Assembly: GCA_012295275.1 (NCBI GenBank)
Contig: CM022668.1
Coordinates: forward strand, 3,299,383 to 3,363,382
Length of the DNA stretch: 64,000 nt
Source: Chrysomallon squamiferum
Lineage: Eukaryota > Mollusca > Gastropoda > Neomphalida > Peltospiridae
Direction of reading: 5' to 3'
In this document: positions 58,941-64,000 of the stretch, piece after piece
Position numbering within the stretch: position 1 is the stretch's first letter
Layout of the letters: every line of letters starts with the position of its first letter
The notes under the pieces: model-generated
What the model was told of the DNA's origin: nothing
Database searches by the model: none
What the model saw: the letters and a program-made list of their open reading frames with translations, nothing else
Program-made: the position numbers and the translations under genes

Positions 58941-59213
58941 CATGTTAGACATGTTAGACATCTTGAACCAGTAGAGTGCAAGTATTGACATGTTAGACAT
59001 CTTGAACCAGTAGAGTGCAAGTATTGACATGTTAGACATCTTGAACCAGTAGAGTGCAAGTATTGACATGTTAGACATCTTGAACCAGTAGTGTGCAAGT
59101 ATCGACATGTTAGACATCTTGAACCAGTAGTGTGCAAGTATTGACATGTTAGACATCTTGAACCAGTAGTGTGCAAGTATTGACATGTTAGACATCTTGA
59201 ACCAGTAGAGTGC
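58941..59213. repeat. 39-bp minisatellite, seven copies
   Basis: TCTTGAACCAGTAGAGTGCA, or its variant with GTGTGCA, recurs at exactly 39-bp steps (58961, 59000, 59039, 59078, 59117, 59156, 59195), preceded each time by GACATGTTAGACA. Units differ by one or two bases, so the array is young. Because 39 is a multiple of three it gives open Cys-rich frames on the minus strand, which I do not take as a gene. Confidence 0.95.
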
Positions 59214-59763
59214 CTATCAGTACTGAACAGTAAACTAAACTACACTAATCAAATTCTAACAACAATCTTTGATTTTGTAAGTGCTGTTTTTTGGGGTTTA
59301 TTTCTCAATGACAGAGATTGCTTTTTCTTTATTACAAGCTTCAGTTATTTATGTTGTGTAATTTAATTTAGTTTTTGAATTATATTTTTGTTTTATAGTG
59401 ATTATAGTACAATGTGACAAACATATTATATTTATTTATTTTATTTTAATATATTAATATTTATGATTGATTGTTTAATAATTTTCTATTACAATAAATC
59501 AATAACAAAATGATTCCTTATTATTAACAGACTTGTGACTTTGGCTGACAGATATTTCATTTTTTGTACACATACTAATTTATTAATTATTTTTGTACTT
59601 TTATTTAAACATTGTAACCATGATAATACAGTTTTGATTATTAAAAAAACAACATGATTTAGAAAAATCTCTTTTCTGTAAATTTCTAATGCAAAGTGTG
59701 ACCATATCAAATCAAATAATTTGATTGCTTATTTATCTCTTGTAAACTCACATAAATCTATTA

Positions 59764-60514
59764 CAGTGCTACCTTGATTTACGAGTACTCCAACTTATGA
59801 GTTTTCCAAGTTACGAGCAGTAGCCCAGTCAATATTTTGCTTTGAATTGCTAGCGAGCTTCAGATACGCTGCTGCTAGTTGACGCAATGAACAACACAAC
59901 ATCCACCCAGCATCCCATGTCTCACACGTTAGCTTCATGTGGTTACCTTGCTGTGGAAGCATCTCTGTTGTGTTGTGCTCGCATTATGTCCAGTATTTTG
60001 CCAAATTTCCATGGATCCTAAGAAAGTGAATGTAAAGGACAGTGCTGAGAAGAAGGAGCGGATGATGTCCATTGAATTAAAGCATGAAATCACAGAAAAA
60101 CATAAGTAAGGTGTGCATATAGTTGACTTGACTAGACAGTATGAGCATAGTACTTTTACAGTATGTACCATACTGAAGCAGAAGGAGTCGATAAAGGCTA
60201 TATTTCCTGCCATAGCATTAAAATAATTTCTAAGCTGCGGACCTTTCTCCATCAAAAGATGGAAAACCCTAACACTGTAAACTTTACAAAACCAATTTAT
60301 TTCTTTACATACTCTTTTATTTAGTACAATACAATATTTGTTATTTATAAATACATTTTTCTTATTTAAAAACACCTTACAAAACATAAGGGTATGTTTT
60401 TGGGGGACATGAACCGATTAATTTCATTTGGGAATATTGGTTTGATTATATAAGCAAATTGAGTTACCAGCTCGGTCATGGAATGAATTAAACTTGTAAG
60501 TCGAGGTACCATTG
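59764..60514 (+). mobile_element. Internally deleted Tigger/pogo-like transposon
   Basis: The left end CAGTGCTACCTTGATTTACG and the reverse complement of the right end CAATGGTACCTCGACTTACA are imperfect terminal repeats flanked by TA (59762-59763, 60515-60516). From ATG 60011 the plus strand encodes MDPKKVNVKDSAEKKERMMS, then IELKHEITEKHK, a stop, then GVHIVDLTRQYEHSTFTVCT and ILKQKESIKA. This is the N-terminal helix-turn-helix region of Tigger-type transposases, with one stop and the rest of the enzyme deleted. It is a dead element of the kind mobilised in trans. Confidence 0.85.
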
Positions 60515-61510
60515 TACTTGTAAGAACAAAACTGATATCGATGCTTGTTTTGGAAGATTTTGCTATTTTCAGCTTTATGAAAATAATTGTATTACATGAC
60601 CAATCCAGTTATATTTATATTAATTAACATTTTTATTATAATTTATTGCATTTTCAGCTTTTTCTTATTCTTTACTTGTTTCTACTGTGATCAGCACCTG
60701 ATTTTTCCAAAAATGCAAATTGTAATGATTATTAAATGAACATTGAAAAACTCTTACATTTTTAGTATTATATTTTTCAGTTAAAAGTGGAAGTAAGTCT
60801 GCAGTCTAAATACACTGTCACATTCCTTCATAAACTCTGTAAAAACAAAACAACCTTTATTTTCAGACTTACAGTCATTATATTAAAAGTACATTTAAAA
60901 CCAAAGGCAAAATATATATAATGAAATAAATAAAATTAACTCAGAATGTTATCATACTGACACAAAATCCAAGAGATCTGTAATGAAATATTTAACTGTT
61001 AGTCACTAATGCAAAAAAAAAACCTGTCTTAATTGCAAATATCAAGCTGATTATATGCAGTAAAAAGTCTAAATAAATGTTTAGATCCTGAGACTGACAG
61101 TGTTCTACACACACAAAGTTAGTCTTTGAGATATGAAAAATTTAAATCATTAGTTCCAGCAGAAATACAGCCTTAATCAGAACAACTACACACTTGCAGC
61201 ATGAACAAATGATGAGCATTTTATACACATTTGCTATATTACCACTATGATTTAAAAAAAAATAAAAATAAAAATAAAAAAGCCCAACAAACAAACCAAA
61301 AGAAAAAAAAGAAAAAAACACCTGTTGTAAAGTTACTTTTCCAAAATAAATATTAAATTGTTTTAAAACTTCTATTACAAATTATATCTGGTACATTAAA
61401 TAATTTTCATTTTTTAACTGGATCAAATATATTAACTAAACAACTACACTATTTTCATTTATTTGTTAAAAATGGGTAAATTTGGTTGAACGAAAGTCAA
61501 CAAAGCATTG
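60515..61510. other. Probable 3' UTR region of the minus-strand gene
   Basis: AT-rich sequence downstream of the stop at 61511. TTTATT (AATAAA on the minus strand) occurs near 60860 and elsewhere. An A-rich run with AAATA repeats lies at 61250-61320. No other gene is seen. Confidence 0.45.
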
Positions 61511-63440
<1,930 letters not shown>

Positions 63441-63573
63441 CTGAAACAGTAATTTTGTATTAATACTTTAAGTTATAAAGAAGATTGAAATTACTTTGTT
63501 ACGACAGTTCAAGTCGACAACAGTACCAGATACGTGGCATATATAGGGTTGCTGTAGGATTTGTTTTCTGAGT

Positions 63574-63576
<3 letters not shown>

Positions 63577-63661
<85 letters not shown>
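63577..63661. repeat. (GA)n microsatellite
   Basis: GA run of about 85 bp in the next upstream intron of the minus-strand gene. Confidence 0.95.
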
Positions 63662-63664
<3 letters not shown>

Positions 63665-64000
63665 TGAAAGTATTTGACATGTATGTATATATTACAGAGA
63701 ATGACATATATTCGTTAACAGATTAGAAGTTGAAGATCTCTAGGAAGTGGGACAAAGCCTCAAGACAATAACTGACAGAAATGGAAATTATTTCTCAATA
63801 ACATCTGTTTAGGTGTATTACTATGTAACAGAACAATGAAAACGACTCCTTGCTGTGTTACTTAGCAACAAATAATCTTTATTATTACCGGCAGGAAACA
63901 ATAAACCACGATTTCGGACGTAGCTGAGGCGGACTTAACAGCTGAACTGTTATTAAATAAAATAGATATTAGCTATCATTAGTTGTAACATCATTATTAT
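63662..64000. other. Window edge, no exon seen
   Basis: Non-coding sequence presumed to be intron of the minus-strand gene that ends at 61511. No splice-bounded coding segment in the needed phase was recognised. Confidence 0.4.

Noticed and set aside
58941-59213. CRISPR-like array or Cys-rich repeat protein
   Set aside because: The whole 39-bp unit repeats without unique spacers in a eukaryotic genome, and the minus-strand ORF has no splice, promoter or conservation support.

Overview
The window is eukaryotic nuclear DNA from an animal: AT-rich, intron-rich, full of long dinucleotide and trinucleotide repeats, with conventional GT-AG introns and vertebrate-style gene families. The tropomyosin exons are of molluscan type and the intron and repeat style suits a coleoid cephalopod (octopus or squid). 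That assignment is an inference from style and family resemblance, not a database match.

Left part (1-23497). A roughly 1.36 kb array of a degraded 39-bp satellite opens the window. It abuts a small cluster of fibrinogen-related lectin-like genes that has been copied and inverted. There is one intact gene on the plus strand (6350-10434), one intact gene on the minus strand (19745-22669), one truncated and frameshifted copy on the minus strand (1514-2879), and a scrap of a fourth copy (12582-12872). The flanks of these genes are segmental duplications (about 2930-4925 matches 12200-14925 directly; about 1500-3160 matches 6060-7560 in inversion). Microsatellites sit at matching positions in paralogous introns. 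A dead Tc1-like transposase lies in one intron.

A run of exactly 200 N (23498-23697) joins this part to the rest.

Middle part (24506-49352, minus strand). One tropomyosin gene with an unusually rich set of alternative exons: a classical long first exon pair (1a + 2), a short-isoform first exon (1b), a candidate atypical first exon coding 187 residues of non-coiled-coil head, three alternative exons 4, two exons 5 and three exons 6. The C-terminal exons expected downstream are not found before or beyond the gap, so the gap hides sequence or is a misjoin. The three internal clusters have exon lengths (118, 71, 76 nt) that break frame if two members are spliced together.

Right part (49353-64000). 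A short plus-strand ORF with one internal stop and an RFX-like X-box just upstream (50005-50383) lies divergent to tropomyosin. It is followed by a complete seven-exon calcium and integrin binding gene of the CIB2/CIB3 type (53539-57976). A TA-flanked 793-bp inverted-terminal-repeat element sits in its intron 4. Beyond it are a seven-copy 39-bp minisatellite, a deleted Tigger/pogo-like transposon that keeps the start of its transposase, and the last four exons of an unrecognised minus-strand gene for a protein with a C-terminal membrane anchor (61511-63440), which continues past the window edge.

The gene families do not form one pathway. The lectin-like cluster is probably secreted recognition proteins, tropomyosin is cytoskeletal, and CIB is a calcium sensor.
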